64,000 nucleotides of DNA from an uncultured Tateyamaria sp. Lineage in GTDB: Bacteria > Pseudomonadota > Alphaproteobacteria > Rhodobacterales > Rhodobacteraceae. The notes beneath the pieces are model-generated. The model saw nothing but the letters and a program-made list of their open reading frames with translations, ran no database searches and was not told the origin of the DNA. Where the stretch lies: assembly GCF_947503045.1 (NCBI RefSeq), contig NZ_CANNCF010000001.1, forward strand, positions 930,001 to 994,000, written 5' to 3'. Both the position numbers and the translations under genes were made by a program. How positions within the stretch are numbered: position 1 is the first letter of the stretch; each line of letters begins with the position of its first letter. Positions 16,645 to 26,745 of the stretch are shown here, piece after piece.

Positions 16645-17322
16645 ATGCGGCTGTGGTTTGGTCTGATTGTCGGTGTGATCGGAGTCGGTATTTTGCTGGC
16701 GCTTGGCACATGGCAGGTCCAGCGGCTGGCGTGGAAACAGGACCTGCTGGCCCGGATCGAGGCGCAGATCGACGCCGACCCGGTGCCGCTGGCCGAGGCT
16801 CTCGCGCCTGAGTTTCGCCGCTACGCTCCCGTGACTGTCACCGGCACTTTCGGGGCAGGGGATGCGTTCCTGACCGCTCTGGCCTCGCGCAAGACCACCG
16901 GCGCCGTCTACCGCATCATCCGACCCTTCGAGGCCGAGGGCCATGGTCGCATCCTGATCGACACCGGTTGGCTGCGCGACGGCGAAGACGTGCCGGGCGC
17001 ACCACAGGTGCGCCTTACGTTGGTCGGCAACCTTGATGCCCCCAACGAGATCGACGGCTTTACCCCCGCGCCCGATCTGGAAAAAAACATCTGGTTCGCC
17101 CGCGACGTATCTGCCATGGCCGCCGCCCTGAACACCGCCCCGGTGCTGGTGGTGCTGCGTGATGAGCCGGAAATTGACCTTGGCGTGACGCCCTGGCCCG
17201 TAGACACGGCTGGTATTCCGAACGATCACCTGCAATACGCCCTGACGTGGTTTTCCCTTGCCGTGATCTGGGGGGGCATGACCACCTATTTCCTGCTGCG
17301 CACTCGCCGCAGCCTGCGCTGA
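16645..17322 (+). CDS. surf1: SURF1 family cytochrome oxidase biogenesis protein
   Basis: 225 residues. An inner-membrane protein that helps insert heme a into oxidase subunit I. It has one membrane helix at each end (about 3-20, with GTWQVQRLAWKQ just after it, and about 195-215) and a periplasmic middle. The family motifs GTWQ near the start, IDTGWLRDG in the middle and NDHLQYALTWFSLA before the last helix are present. GGAGG precedes the ATG by about 14 nt. It lies 13 nt upstream of thrC. Confidence 0.92.
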   Translation: MRLWFGLIVGVIGVGILLALGTWQVQRLAWKQDLLARIEAQIDADPVPLAEALAPEFRRYAPVTVTGTFGAGDAFLTALASRKTTGAVYRIIRPFEAEGHGRILIDTGWLRDGEDVPGAPQVRLTLVGNLDAPNEIDGFTPAPDLEKNIWFARDVSAMAAALNTAPVLVVLRDEPEIDLGVTPWPVDTAGIPNDHLQYALTWFSLAVIWGGMTTYFLLRTRRSLR

Positions 17323-17335
17323 GAAAGACGAACCA

Positions 17336-18724
17336 ATGCGCTATATCTCGACCCGTGGCCAAGCGCCCGCGCTGACATTTGAGGACACGATGCTGACCGG
17401 GCTGGCCCGTGACGGCGGCCTATACGTGCCCGAAACCATCCCGCAGATGGACGCCCACGCCATCGCTGCGATGGGCGGGCAGTCTTACGAAGAGATCGCC
17501 TATACCGTGATGCGCCCCTTTGTCGGCGATACGTTCACGGATGCCGAATTCCGCGGCTGCATCAACCGCGCTTATGCGGGCTTTGGTCATGCCGCCCGCG
17601 CGCCGCTGGTTCAGCTGGATCAGGGGCATTTTCTGCTAGAGCTGTTTCACGGGCCCACGCTCGCCTTTAAGGATTTTGCGATGCAGCTGATCGGTCAGCT
17701 GTTCCAGACCGCCCTTGCGCGGCGCGGGGAACGGGTGACAATCGTGGGGGCAACCTCGGGCGACACAGGCTCTGCCGCGATCGAGGCGTTCCGGGGTCTC
17801 GACAATGTCGATGTCTTCATCCTCTACCCGCACAACCGCGTCAGCGAAGTGCAGCGGCGCCAGATGACGACGCCTACCGAATCCAATGTGCACGCACTGG
17901 CTGTGGATGGCGATTTCGACGACTGTCAGGCCCGCCTCAAGGACATGTTCAACGATTTTGATTTCCGCGACGGGGTCAAACTGGCAGGTGTGAACTCGAT
18001 CAACTGGGCGCGGGTGCTGGCGCAAGTGGTCTACTACTTCTCTGCCGCTGCCTCTTTGGGTGCACCCACGCGCAAAGTCAGCTTTACCGTGCCCACGGGC
18101 AATTTCGGCGACATCTTTGCAGGTTACATCGCCAAACGTATGGGCCTGCCCATTGACCGTCTCGTTGTGGCGACCAACCAGAACGATATCCTGCACCGCG
18201 CGCTGTCGGGACAGGGCTATCACAAGGGCGACACGATACCCTCGATCAGCCCGTCGATGGACATTCAGGTCAGCTCGAACTTTGAGCGTGCCCTGTTTGA
18301 TGCCTATGGGCGCGACGGCAAGGCGGTGGCGCAACTGATGGACGAATTGAAGGCTGGTGGGTTTGAAGTGAGTCAAGGCGCGATGCAGGCCCTGCAGGAT
18401 CACTTTGACTCTGGCCGTGCGTCTGAGGCGGACACAAGTGCCGCCATCACCCGCACGTTGAAAGAGACGGGTGAGCTGCTGTGCCCACACTCTGCCGTCG
18501 GGGTTCACGTGGCCGCTGATCACATTGATCCGGCCACGCCCATGGTCACGCTCGCCACCGCCCATCCGGCGAAATTCCCGGATGCGGTCGAGGCAGCGAC
18601 AGGTATCCGCCCCCCTCTTCCCCCGCGCATGGCGGACCTGTATGAACGGCCCGAACGGCTGACCCGTGTGCCCAATGATCTTGAGGCACTCAAGGCCCAT
18701 ATCAAAGACCACCGCGCCAGATGA
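17336..18724 (+). CDS. thrC: Threonine synthase
   Basis: 462 residues. A PLP enzyme making threonine from O-phosphohomoserine. PLP Lys112 lies in GPTLAFKDFAMQ, and the phosphate-binding loop reads GATSGDTGSAA. The N-terminal MRYISTRG is typical of the long proteobacterial form. It lies between surf1 and the M16 peptidase gene. The same gene order is familiar from other Rhodobacteraceae. Confidence 0.96.
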   Translation: MRYISTRGQAPALTFEDTMLTGLARDGGLYVPETIPQMDAHAIAAMGGQSYEEIAYTVMRPFVGDTFTDAEFRGCINRAYAGFGHAARAPLVQLDQGHFLLELFHGPTLAFKDFAMQLIGQLFQTALARRGERVTIVGATSGDTGSAAIEAFRGLDNVDVFILYPHNRVSEVQRRQMTTPTESNVHALAVDGDFDDCQARLKDMFNDFDFRDGVKLAGVNSINWARVLAQVVYYFSAAASLGAPTRKVSFTVPTGNFGDIFAGYIAKRMGLPIDRLVVATNQNDILHRALSGQGYHKGDTIPSISPSMDIQVSSNFERALFDAYGRDGKAVAQLMDELKAGGFEVSQGAMQALQDHFDSGRASEADTSAAITRTLKETGELLCPHSAVGVHVAADHIDPATPMVTLATAHPAKFPDAVEAATGIRPPLPPRMADLYERPERLTRVPNDLEALKAHIKDHRAR

Positions 18725-18734
18725 GAGCACCGAA

Positions 18735-19997
18735 TTGAACACGCAGACACATACCCTTTCCAACGGCTTTCGCATCGTCACCGAACATATGCCCAGCCTC
18801 GCCTCGGCCTCGATTGGCATCTGGGTCGGCGCAGGCGCGCGCCATGAGGCGACCGAGCAGAATGGCATCGCGCATTTCCTGGAACACATGGCGTTCAAGG
18901 GCACGCAAAAGCGCACTGCCTTGCAGATTGCGGAATCCATCGAGGACGTGGGGGGTTATATCAACGCCTATACCAGCCGCGAGGTGACCGCCTATTACGT
19001 GCGCGTTCTGGAAAACGATGTGCCGCTGGCGTTGGATGTGCTGGCCGACATTCTGCTGAACCCCGTCTTTGACGAGAGCGAGATCGAGGTCGAGCGGGGT
19101 GTGATCCTGCAGGAAATCGGGCAGGCGCTCGACACACCCGATGATGTGATTTTCGATTGGCTGCAGGAACAGGCCTATCCCGAACAGCCCCTTGGGCGCA
19201 CCATTCTGGGCCCATCCGAACGTGTCTCGGCCTTTGATCGCGCGGACCTGTCCCGCTTTGTCGATCAACACTATGGCCCCGAGCAGATGATCCTGTCGGC
19301 GGCCGGGGCCGTCGATCACGACGCCATCGTGCGCATGGCCGAAGAGTTCTTTGGCCACTTGCCGCGCCGCCCCTTGCTGGTGGCCGACACAGCCCGGTTT
19401 TCGGGTGGCGAGGTGCGTCAGGGCAAGGCGCTCGAACAGGCGCATTTCGCGCTGGCTTTTGAGTCGCCCGGCTACCGCGACGATGCGATCTATACCGCCC
19501 AAGTCTATGCCAGCGCGCTGGGCGGCGGCATGTCCTCGCGCCTGTTTCAGGAAATCCGCGAGAACCGGGGCCTGTGTTACACAATCTTTGCCCAGGCCGG
19601 GGCCTATGCCGATACCGGCATGACCACGATCTATGCGGGCACCTCCGCCGAGCAAATCGGCGATCTCGCCACCATAACGGTGGACGAGATGAAGCGTGCG
19701 GCGGGCGACATCAGCCAGGCCGAAGTTGACCGGGCGCGCGCACAGATGAAGGCCGGGCTGCTGATGGGTCTTGAAAGCCCGTCCAACAGGGCTGAACGAC
19801 TGGCGCGGCTGGTGCAGATCTGGGACAGGGTGCCCCCCCTGGAAGAAAGCGTGGCGCTGATTGATGCGATCACCGTGCGGGACGTGCGCGACTTTGCCGA
19901 GCAGATGGCGAGCCGCGCGCCGATGGCCATGGCGCTCTACGGCCCCGTCGACGCCGCCCCCAGCCGCGATGCCCTAGAGGAGCGCCGCGCCGCCTGA
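18735..19997 (+). CDS. M16-family zinc peptidase (processing-peptidase-like)
   Basis: 420 residues starting from a TTG at 18735 with GAGAG upstream; the frame extends 23 codons further into thrC, but that part matches no family start. The inverted zinc motif HFLEH is at residues 47-51, with the third ligand Glu about 76 residues later (LQEI). The second M16 domain contains GGMSSRLFQEIRENRGLCYTI split around the usual position. It resembles mitochondrial processing peptidase beta subunit and insulinase-like bacterial enzymes; the substrate is unknown. Its stop overlaps the next ATG. Confidence 0.92.
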   Translation: MNTQTHTLSNGFRIVTEHMPSLASASIGIWVGAGARHEATEQNGIAHFLEHMAFKGTQKRTALQIAESIEDVGGYINAYTSREVTAYYVRVLENDVPLALDVLADILLNPVFDESEIEVERGVILQEIGQALDTPDDVIFDWLQEQAYPEQPLGRTILGPSERVSAFDRADLSRFVDQHYGPEQMILSAAGAVDHDAIVRMAEEFFGHLPRRPLLVADTARFSGGEVRQGKALEQAHFALAFESPGYRDDAIYTAQVYASALGGGMSSRLFQEIRENRGLCYTIFAQAGAYADTGMTTIYAGTSAEQIGDLATITVDEMKRAAGDISQAEVDRARAQMKAGLLMGLESPSNRAERLARLVQIWDRVPPLEESVALIDAITVRDVRDFAEQMASRAPMAMALYGPVDAAPSRDALEERRAA

Positions 19998-20581
19998 TGC
20001 TGCTCACCAAACGGAAATTGCAGATCGAGACTGAGCGCATGTCGCTGCGCCCGCCGTCTCATTCCGATTTTCGCACATGGACGGCGCTGCGTGTGGCCAG
20101 TGCCGATCACCTGACCCCGTGGGAGCCGAGCTGGGCCAGCGATCACCTGACGCGCAAGGCCTTCACCAACCGGGTGTATTGGGCGCAACGCTCGGTCGCC
20201 GCCGGAACGGCGCTGCCCCTGTTCCTGATTCGGCGCAAGGATGACGCGCTGATGGGGGCGATCACGCTCGACAATATCCGGCGCGGCCCTGCACAGGCGG
20301 GCACGCTTGGGTACTGGACCGGCGCGCAATATGCGCGGCAAGGCTATATGCGCGAGGCGATCCTGTCGGTGGTACACTACGCCTTCAACCGCCTTGACCT
20401 CAGCCGGATCGAGGCCGCCTGCCTGCCGGAAAACGCAGCCTCACGGGCTTTGCTGGAAACCTGCGGGTTCAAATATGAAGGGGTGGCGCAAAGCTATCTG
20501 CAGATCGACGGGCGCTGGCGCACCCACGTTCTTTATGCAGCCCTGCGCATGGATCGACGCGGGCGGACCGAAGCCGGGTAA
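19997..20581 (+). CDS. GNAT N-acetyltransferase, RimJ/RimL type
   Basis: 194 residues. Its ATG overlaps the stop of the M16 peptidase gene by one base. The fold signature is ERMSLRPPSHSDF at the start, LGYWTGAQYARQGYMREAI as the acetyl-CoA loop, and RIEAACLPENAASRALLETCGF, which is typical of ribosomal-protein Ala acetyltransferases (RimJ). The exact substrate cannot be told from the sequence. Confidence 0.88.
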   Translation: MLLTKRKLQIETERMSLRPPSHSDFRTWTALRVASADHLTPWEPSWASDHLTRKAFTNRVYWAQRSVAAGTALPLFLIRRKDDALMGAITLDNIRRGPAQAGTLGYWTGAQYARQGYMREAILSVVHYAFNRLDLSRIEAACLPENAASRALLETCGFKYEGVAQSYLQIDGRWRTHVLYAALRMDRRGRTEAG

Positions 20582-20625
20582 AATTCTCACACAGAATTTT
20601 GCCAAGACTTTTGGAAAAAGTCTTG
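20580..20625 (+). terminator. Twin hairpins after the GNAT gene
   Basis: The first stem pairs AAAATTCT (20580-20587) with AGAATTTT (20593-20600) and begins inside the stop codon. The second pairs CAAGACTTTT (20603-20612) with AAAAGTCTTG (20616-20625) around a 3-nt loop. Both are perfect. The first ends in TTTT, so it could terminate. Such AT-rich paired hairpins recur in roseobacter genomes as far as I recall. Confidence 0.65.
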
Positions 20626-20645
20626 CCCTGCTCTAAACTCATTCC

Positions 20646-21476
20646 ATGCGTGTCCTTATTCTCAGCCTTGCAATCCTTGTGCTGCCGCTGGCCGTTGCCG
20701 CACAGCAAACCCGCACCCCCAGCCATTGCATTGCGCTGGCGGGCGACATTGACGGCGCCACATTTGTGCACAAGGCCAGTTACAATGTAGATGTCGCGTC
20801 CGAAACGGTGCGCATTCACTATATCGCCCATGCCTCTTTCCTGATCCGCACGGCGGGTGGGCTGAATATGGTGACCGACTTCACCGGCTTTACCGGCTCC
20901 GCCCCGATGATCCCGGATGTGGTCACCATGAACCACGCCCATGAAACCCACTGGACTGCCTTTCCTGACCCGGCCATCCCCCATGTGCTGCCGGGCTGGG
21001 GGGAGTTTGGCCAAGGCATCGATCACCGTGTCGATCTGGGCGAAGTGCTGGTGCGCAATGTCTCTACCGATATCCGCTCGCAGTTTTCCGGCATCGAGGA
21101 CAACGGCAATTCCATCTTTATCTTTGAAGTTGCTGGCCTGTGCATCGGCCATCTGGGGCATTTGCATCACGAACCCAATGACGAACAATACGCGGCCATC
21201 GGGCGGCTGGATGTGGTCATGGCGGCCGTGGACGGGGGCATGACAGTCGATCTGCCCACGATGATGCGGATCGTTGATCGGTTGCGCTCGTCCATCGTGA
21301 TCCCGATGCACTGGTTCGGGGACTATACGTTGAATGAGTTTCTTAACGGAATGCGGGATACATTCCAGATTGTAGATGTCGGGGGGCCGGCGCTGGACGT
21401 GTCGCTGGACCGCCTGCCGAGCCGTCCAACGATTATGGTGTTGCGCCCGGCTTGGCTGCAAGTACAAGCGGAATAG
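20646..21476 (+). CDS. Exported MBL-fold metallo-hydrolase-like protein (276 aa)
   Basis: A secreted or periplasmic protein with an N-terminal signal (MRVLILSLAILVLPLAVAAQ). The fold signature IHYIAHASFLIRTAGGLNMVTDF is that of UlaG-like beta-lactamase-superfamily proteins. The HxHxDH metal motif appears as HAHETH (residues 97-102), with Thr in place of Asp, so one metal site may be altered. Further histidines lie in IGHLGHLHH and IPMHWFGDY. It starts just after the twin hairpins and is 62 nt upstream of the FAD-oxidase gene. Confidence 0.82.
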   Translation: MRVLILSLAILVLPLAVAAQQTRTPSHCIALAGDIDGATFVHKASYNVDVASETVRIHYIAHASFLIRTAGGLNMVTDFTGFTGSAPMIPDVVTMNHAHETHWTAFPDPAIPHVLPGWGEFGQGIDHRVDLGEVLVRNVSTDIRSQFSGIEDNGNSIFIFEVAGLCIGHLGHLHHEPNDEQYAAIGRLDVVMAAVDGGMTVDLPTMMRIVDRLRSSIVIPMHWFGDYTLNEFLNGMRDTFQIVDVGGPALDVSLDRLPSRPTIMVLRPAWLQVQAE

Positions 21477-21538
21477 CCTCGGGCGCCTTGGTGTGCCCGA
21501 CCGGGCGCTGTAAACGTCAGAGCCGAAGGGGCCGACCG

Positions 21539-22951
21539 ATGCTGAACTCCCTGACCGCAGACCGCGTGGACGCCATGCGCGCCGTTCTGCCTGACGACAG
21601 GTTTTCCGAGGCAGATGAAGGGCAGTTGCAGGAACCGCGCGGGCGCTATCAGGGCACCGTAGGCCTTGTCGCACGCCCCCGCACCACGCAAGAGGTGGCG
21701 GCCCTTGTGCGCGCCGCGTCCGAGGCCCGCGTGCCGGTGATCCCCTATGGCGGTGGCACTGGTCTGGTGGGCGGACAGGTGGTGCCCGATGGCCCGCTGC
21801 CGCTGGTGCTCAGCCTTGATCGCATGAATGCCGTGCGCGACGTCTATCGTCAGGAAAACGTGCTGGTGGCCGAGGCGGGCGCGATCCTGACGGATGTCCA
21901 GGATGCCGCGGCCAAGGTGCGCCGCCTGTTCCCGCTGTCGCTGGCCTCAGAAGGGTCTGCGCGAGTGGGCGGGCTGCTTTCCACCAATGCAGGTGGAACA
22001 GGCGTTCTGCGCTATGGCAATGCGCGCGATCTGTGTCTGGGGATCGAGGCGGTGCTGCCTTCGGGCGAGATCTATCAAGGGCTCAGCCGCCTGCGCAAAG
22101 ACAACACCGGCTATGACCTTCGCCACCTCTTGATCGGGGCCGAAGGCACGCTTGGCATCATCACGGCCGCCTCGCTCAAACTGTTTGCCCAGCCATCGCA
22201 GATGGGCACCGCCCTGCTGCAAGTGGATTCCCCCGGTGCGGCCCTGCTGCTGCTGGCGCTGGTGCGCGAGCAGGTTGGCGAAAGTGTCAGCGCGTTCGAA
22301 CTCATCCACCGCCAAGGCTTTGATTTTCTGGCCGAAACCATGCCGGATTTGCGCAATCCCTGGTCCGAAACACCCGAATGGTGCGTGCTGATCGAACTTG
22401 GCCTTTCCGGCGGTGTAACGCCGCAATCGGCACTTGAGCGGATATTCGAAACCGGGGTCGCCGATGGGCTGGTTGTCGACGGTATGATCGCCCAAAGCGA
22501 GGCGCAGCGCGCGGATTTCTGGTCCATCCGCGAAAGCATCCCCGAAGCCAACCGCAGGGTCGGTTCGGTGTCGTCGCATGACATCTCATTGCCCCTTGGT
22601 GCACTTGCGGATTTCATCACCGAAGGGGGCAAGCGTATCGCGGCCCTTGGCCTGTTCCGCATCAACTGCTTTGGTCATGTGGGCGACGGCAATCTGCACT
22701 ACAACGTCTTTCCCATGCCCGGCAAAACCCGCGCCGATCACATGGCCGAGCGCGAGCAGATCAAATCGATTGTGCACGATCTGGTGCACGAGATGAGCGG
22801 GTCCGTCAGTGCAGAGCACGGGATCGGGCGGCTCAAGGTCGGCGATCTGGAACGCTATGGCGATCCGGCGAAACTGGCGGCGATGCGGGCGATCAAGGCG
22901 GCCCTCGACCCGCTTGGCATCATGAACCCCGGTGCGGTGCTGCGCGCCTGA
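21539..22951 (+). CDS. FAD-linked 2-hydroxyacid dehydrogenase (GlcD/D-LDH type)
   Basis: 470 residues from the ATG at 21539 (GAAGGGG upstream). An N-terminal PCMH-type FAD-binding domain carries PYGGGTGLVGGQV, and the C-terminal FAD-oxidase domain has NCFGHVGDGNLHYNVFP and the end motif SAEHGIGRLK. The closest families are glycolate oxidase subunit D, D-lactate dehydrogenase and D-2-hydroxyglutarate dehydrogenase; I cannot pick one. No GlcE or GlcF subunit is next to it, which favours a stand-alone D-2-hydroxyacid dehydrogenase. Confidence 0.9.
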   Translation: MLNSLTADRVDAMRAVLPDDRFSEADEGQLQEPRGRYQGTVGLVARPRTTQEVAALVRAASEARVPVIPYGGGTGLVGGQVVPDGPLPLVLSLDRMNAVRDVYRQENVLVAEAGAILTDVQDAAAKVRRLFPLSLASEGSARVGGLLSTNAGGTGVLRYGNARDLCLGIEAVLPSGEIYQGLSRLRKDNTGYDLRHLLIGAEGTLGIITAASLKLFAQPSQMGTALLQVDSPGAALLLLALVREQVGESVSAFELIHRQGFDFLAETMPDLRNPWSETPEWCVLIELGLSGGVTPQSALERIFETGVADGLVVDGMIAQSEAQRADFWSIRESIPEANRRVGSVSSHDISLPLGALADFITEGGKRIAALGLFRINCFGHVGDGNLHYNVFPMPGKTRADHMAEREQIKSIVHDLVHEMSGSVSAEHGIGRLKVGDLERYGDPAKLAAMRAIKAALDPLGIMNPGAVLRA

Positions 22952-23078
22952 TCTTGCCGTGGCCCCTGCGTCATGGCTATTCTGTCCCGCGTTCGGGGAT
23001 GGGTGCGATGAATCGCTCTGGCAATAACACTTCACGGGATCAAGCGGGCCTGCCCAAGGCTGGTGGGGGCCTGCGCCC

Positions 23079-23783
23079 ATGAAACCCGTGACCAACCTGC
23101 TGCGGCTGCCCATCATCCTGCCACAGGCACTGTGGGTCGCGGCCCGTGCGGTCCGCCTGCCCGAACCACCGGGCCCGCGCGAGGGGCAAGACGGAGAAGG
23201 CGCGCCGCTGCGTGTGCTGATCCTCGGTGACAGCTCTGCCGCGGGTGTCGGGGTCGATCATCAGGATCAGGCCCTGTCCGGGCGACTGGTTGCGCGGCTT
23301 GGCCACACCCATACGGTCTATTGGCAGCTTTGGGCGCAGTCCGGCCTGACCACGTCTGCGGCGCTGCGTCTGCTATCGGAGCATTCACATCAACGCTTTG
23401 ATCTTGCAGTGGTCGCGCTGGGAGTAAATGACGTCAAGAATGGGGTGCATGTGACGCGCTGGCAGTCCAATTACGCGCGCCTGATCGGGATGCTGAAACG
23501 GCGCTTTGGCGTGCGGCGCATCTATGCCTCCGGCGTGCCGCCAATGGGGGCCTTCCCGCTGTTGCCGCAACCGTTGCGGGGCACGCTCGGGGACCGCGCG
23601 ACGCGCTTTGACGCGACGCTCGTCGCCTTGTGCCAACGCGAGCCGGGGGTTGTGCATATGCCATTCGACGTCGATCTCGACCCCGGCATGATGGCGGCGG
23701 ACGGCTTTCACCCCGGTGCAAAAGTCTACGACATCTGGGCAGAGCGCATTGTAGCGGCACTCTCAGAAGATCCACTCGACTGA
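23079..23783 (+). CDS. SGNH/GDSL-family hydrolase (234 aa)
   Basis: A GDSL-type esterase or acyl hydrolase. Block I is LILGDSSAAGVGVD with catalytic Ser52, the Asn block is ALGVNDVKNG, and the C-terminal Asp-His pair is in DGFHPGAKVY. There is no clear signal peptide; the N-terminus (LLRLPIILPQALWVAARAV) is amphipathic or weakly hydrophobic and could bind membrane. The substrate is unknown. It stands alone, convergent with apt. Confidence 0.88.
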   Translation: MKPVTNLLRLPIILPQALWVAARAVRLPEPPGPREGQDGEGAPLRVLILGDSSAAGVGVDHQDQALSGRLVARLGHTHTVYWQLWAQSGLTTSAALRLLSEHSHQRFDLAVVALGVNDVKNGVHVTRWQSNYARLIGMLKRRFGVRRIYASGVPPMGAFPLLPQPLRGTLGDRATRFDATLVALCQREPGVVHMPFDVDLDPGMMAADGFHPGAKVYDIWAERIVAALSEDPLD

Positions 23784-23829
23784 GTCAAACCGCAGGCCTG
23801 ATCGCAGGTCCCAAACCTTCTCTGATTCC

Positions 23830-23854
23830 AAAAAATCCTCCCCGAAGGGCCGGA
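23830..23854 (-). terminator. Probable terminator downstream of apt
   Basis: On the minus strand a small stem (TCC and CCC pairing with GGG and GGA around a TTC loop) is followed by a run of T (23830-23835). It lies about 45 nt past the apt stop, and a further T-run (about 23878-23884) directly follows the gene. Either could end the minus-strand transcript. Confidence 0.45.
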
Positions 23855-23896
23855 CAGCCACCCGCACCTGCGACACAAAAAAAGCGCACCAAACGC

Positions 23897-24427
23897 CTAC
23901 TCCCCGTCAAAGGCACACAAGGCTTGAACCTCCATCCCCATGGCCTCAAGCCGCGCGCGTCCACCCAGATCGGGCAGATCGATCACGAATGCGCAGGAGA
24001 CAATCTCGCCTCCGAGTCGCTCGACCAGCTTGATGCCCGCCTCGGCTGTGCCGCCAGTGGCCAGCAGATCGTCCACCACCAGGATCTTTTCCCCTGGCTG
24101 AATAGCGTCATCGTGCAGCTCCACAATCGCCTCGCCATATTCCAGCGTGTAGGCCTGCGAGATCGTCGTGCCGGGCAGTTTGCCCTTCTTACGGATCGGG
24201 ACGAAGCCCACCGACAACTGGTGCGCGATGGCGCCGCCAAGGATGAACCCGCGCGCCTCAAGGCCCACGACCTTGTCTATATTTATGCCCGCATAGGGGT
24301 GCAGCATCTGGTCGATGGCCATGCGAAACCCCCGTGGGTCGGCAAACAGCGTGGTGACATCGCGAAACATGATCCCCTCATGGGGGAAATCGACGATGGT
24401 GCGGATGTAGTCCTGAACAGTCTTCAT
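23897..24427 (-). CDS. apt: Adenine phosphoribosyltransferase
   Basis: 176 residues. Makes AMP from adenine and PRPP. The PRPP motif is [17 protein letters not shown], and the N-terminus ([21 protein letters not shown]) is diagnostic of APT. Its ATG overlaps the stop of the LysE-type gene by ATGA. It is the end of a run that includes mtnP. MtnP releases adenine from methylthioadenosine and Apt would recover it, so the two genes form a logical salvage pair. Confidence 0.96.
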   Translation of the reverse strand: MKTVQDYIRTIVDFPHEGIMFRDVTTLFADPRGFRMAIDQMLHPYAGINIDKVVGLEARGFILGGAIAHQLSVGFVPIRKKGKLPGTTISQAYTLEYGEAIVELHDDAIQPGEKILVVDDLLATGGTAEAGIKLVERLGGEIVSCAFVIDLPDLGGRARLEAMGMEVQALCAFDGE

Positions 24428-25047
24428 TGTGCTCTCCGAAGGGTGGCGGTGAGGATGCCCATGGCCACCAGCGTGGCGCCGCCCGCGCGGGTGAGCCATG
24501 TGATGATATTGGGCCGCGCGATCATCGCCCGCATCCGGTCCGCCAGCAGCGCATAGGCCAGCGCGTTGATAGCGGCCAGCGCGCAGAACGTGGCAATCAG
24601 GATGGCGAACTGGGGCAGCAGGGCGGCGTCCGGTCGAATGAACTGCGGCACGAACGCGATGAAAAAGGCAATAGATTTGGGGTTGAGGGCAGTGACGGTC
24701 GCCGCGTGGCCAAAGACACCGCGCGCCGTGATGTCCGCGTGGGGCAGGGCCAGCCCGTCGGACGGGGCCGAGCGGATCAGCTTGATCCCCAGCCAGATCA
24801 GATAGGCAGCACCCACCCATTTGAGCACGGTGAACAGCGTGGCGGAGGCCAGCACCAGCGCTCCAAGCCCCAGCAGCGAGGCTGTCATCGCGATCAGATC
24901 ACCCACGGCCACCCCGGCAGCAGAAGCCACGGCAACCGAGCGGCCCTTGGATAGCGCATAGCTGAGCACCAACAGCACAGTCGGCCCGGGAATGAGAAGC
25001 AGCGCAATCGAGGCGGCCACAAAGGTCAGCCAGATGTCGAGGAGCAT
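24424..25047 (-). CDS. LysE/RhtB-family amino-acid exporter
   Basis: 207 residues with about six membrane helices. The N-terminal [18 protein letters not shown] and the helix [20 protein letters not shown] are the family signature of homoserine/threonine/lysine efflux carriers. The substrate is not predictable. It lies between a DUF2927 gene and apt, with a 4-base overlap with the latter. Confidence 0.92.
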   Translation of the reverse strand: MLLDIWLTFVAASIALLLIPGPTVLLVLSYALSKGRSVAVASAAGVAVGDLIAMTASLLGLGALVLASATLFTVLKWVGAAYLIWLGIKLIRSAPSDGLALPHADITARGVFGHAATVTALNPKSIAFFIAFVPQFIRPDAALLPQFAILIATFCALAAINALAYALLADRMRAMIARPNIITWLTRAGGATLVAMGILTATLRRAQ

Positions 25048-25062
25048 GGGCGATTTCCTGTC

Positions 25063-25730
25063 TTATTTACGGTCATAGTGCATGCGGATGGCGGTCGCGT
25101 CCTGGCGAAAAAGCCGCTTCACATGGTTGCTTCTCTCATCAAAGATCGAATTGCGGCGATAATGCAAATTGCTGATATCTGTCAGCAGCCCAAGACTTTG
25201 GACCAGCTCTTCGAGGATGATCGACTTGATGTCTGCAATCCCGGTGTCGGGGGTCACGATGATGACGCTCTTAGTGATCCGCTTGGCCCCATCCCACCAC
25301 ACGTGGACATAGGCCGCGCCAATCTGGTTGCCGTCGAGATCGTCAATGCCGGTGTCCTGCAGCACGCTGTCTTCGGGCAGGTCCAGCAACATGACCGAAA
25401 TGTCCGGTTTGCCTGTGGTGCGGGTAATCGTGACGCCCGCCTCAAGCTTTGAAATTTCACTAGCGGCCCGTGTCAGCGCCGCGTCGATCAGGCGCGCATT
25501 GCGCTCAGGAAAGGTGGGGTCGGTCCGGGTGATGGCGACGCTCAGACGCTTGGCCTTACTGGCTGGCCAGCGCACGATATCCTTGCGGCAAGGTCCGCCC
25601 GGATCGGCTGCGCAGGCGACCAGCCGGTAAAAGTCGCGGTCCGACAACGGCCCCTTGGTTATGATGTATTCCTGCGCCGATGCAGGGATGGTCGTCAGGA
25701 AAATCGCCATCAATGCCAGTAGTTTACGGA

Positions 25731-25734
<4 letters not shown>
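25063..25734 (-). CDS. Exported DUF2927 protein (223 aa)
   Basis: Begins at a GTG (25734) that overlaps the mtnP stop (GTGA). A signal peptide (RKLLALMAIFLTTIPASAQ) precedes a domain of unknown function common in Rhodobacterales. The conserved C-terminal block IILEELVQSLGLLTDIS and SIFDERSN resembles the DUF2927 signature. The Glu pair in LEELVQSLGL recalls a degenerate metalloprotease helix, but no HExxH is present. Two cysteines (VACAADPGGPC) may form a disulfide. Function unknown. Confidence 0.8.
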
Positions 25735-26603
<869 letters not shown>

Positions 26604-26654
26604 GGAGGGCCTCAAGTGTCGCTGGTTGGTCGTTTTACGGGGCGAAAACGGCCT

Positions 26655-26703
26655 GTCACACCCCGTGCACAAGGCGTACACAACCTGTGCACCGCCTGTA
26701 CAC
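26655..26703. repeat. Array of GTGNAC-like hexamers at 11-bp spacing upstream of mtnP
   Basis: Reading the plus strand, GTGCAC, GTACAC, GTGCAC and GTACAC start at 26665, 26676, 26687 and 26698, exactly 11 bp apart; a degenerate GTCACA precedes them at 26655. On the minus strand (the mtnP sense strand) this is five GTGxxx hexamers in register. The array lies 52-100 nt before the mtnP start, in a noncoding gap. Hexamers on the same helical face suggest a cooperative protein-binding site; the protein is unknown. Confidence 0.7.
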
Positions 26704-26745
26704 CCCCGCCGCACGCACAACGGCGCGAACACGCAACAGGCAGCG

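Noticed and set aside
23897-24820. A 307-codon minus-strand frame spanning apt and part of the exporter gene
   Set aside because: Only the last 176 codons are Apt; the upstream part is the exporter gene read out of frame.
26604-26745. A SAM or adenine riboswitch before mtnP
   Set aside because: No conserved riboswitch core could be folded; the only structure is the 11-bp repeat array.
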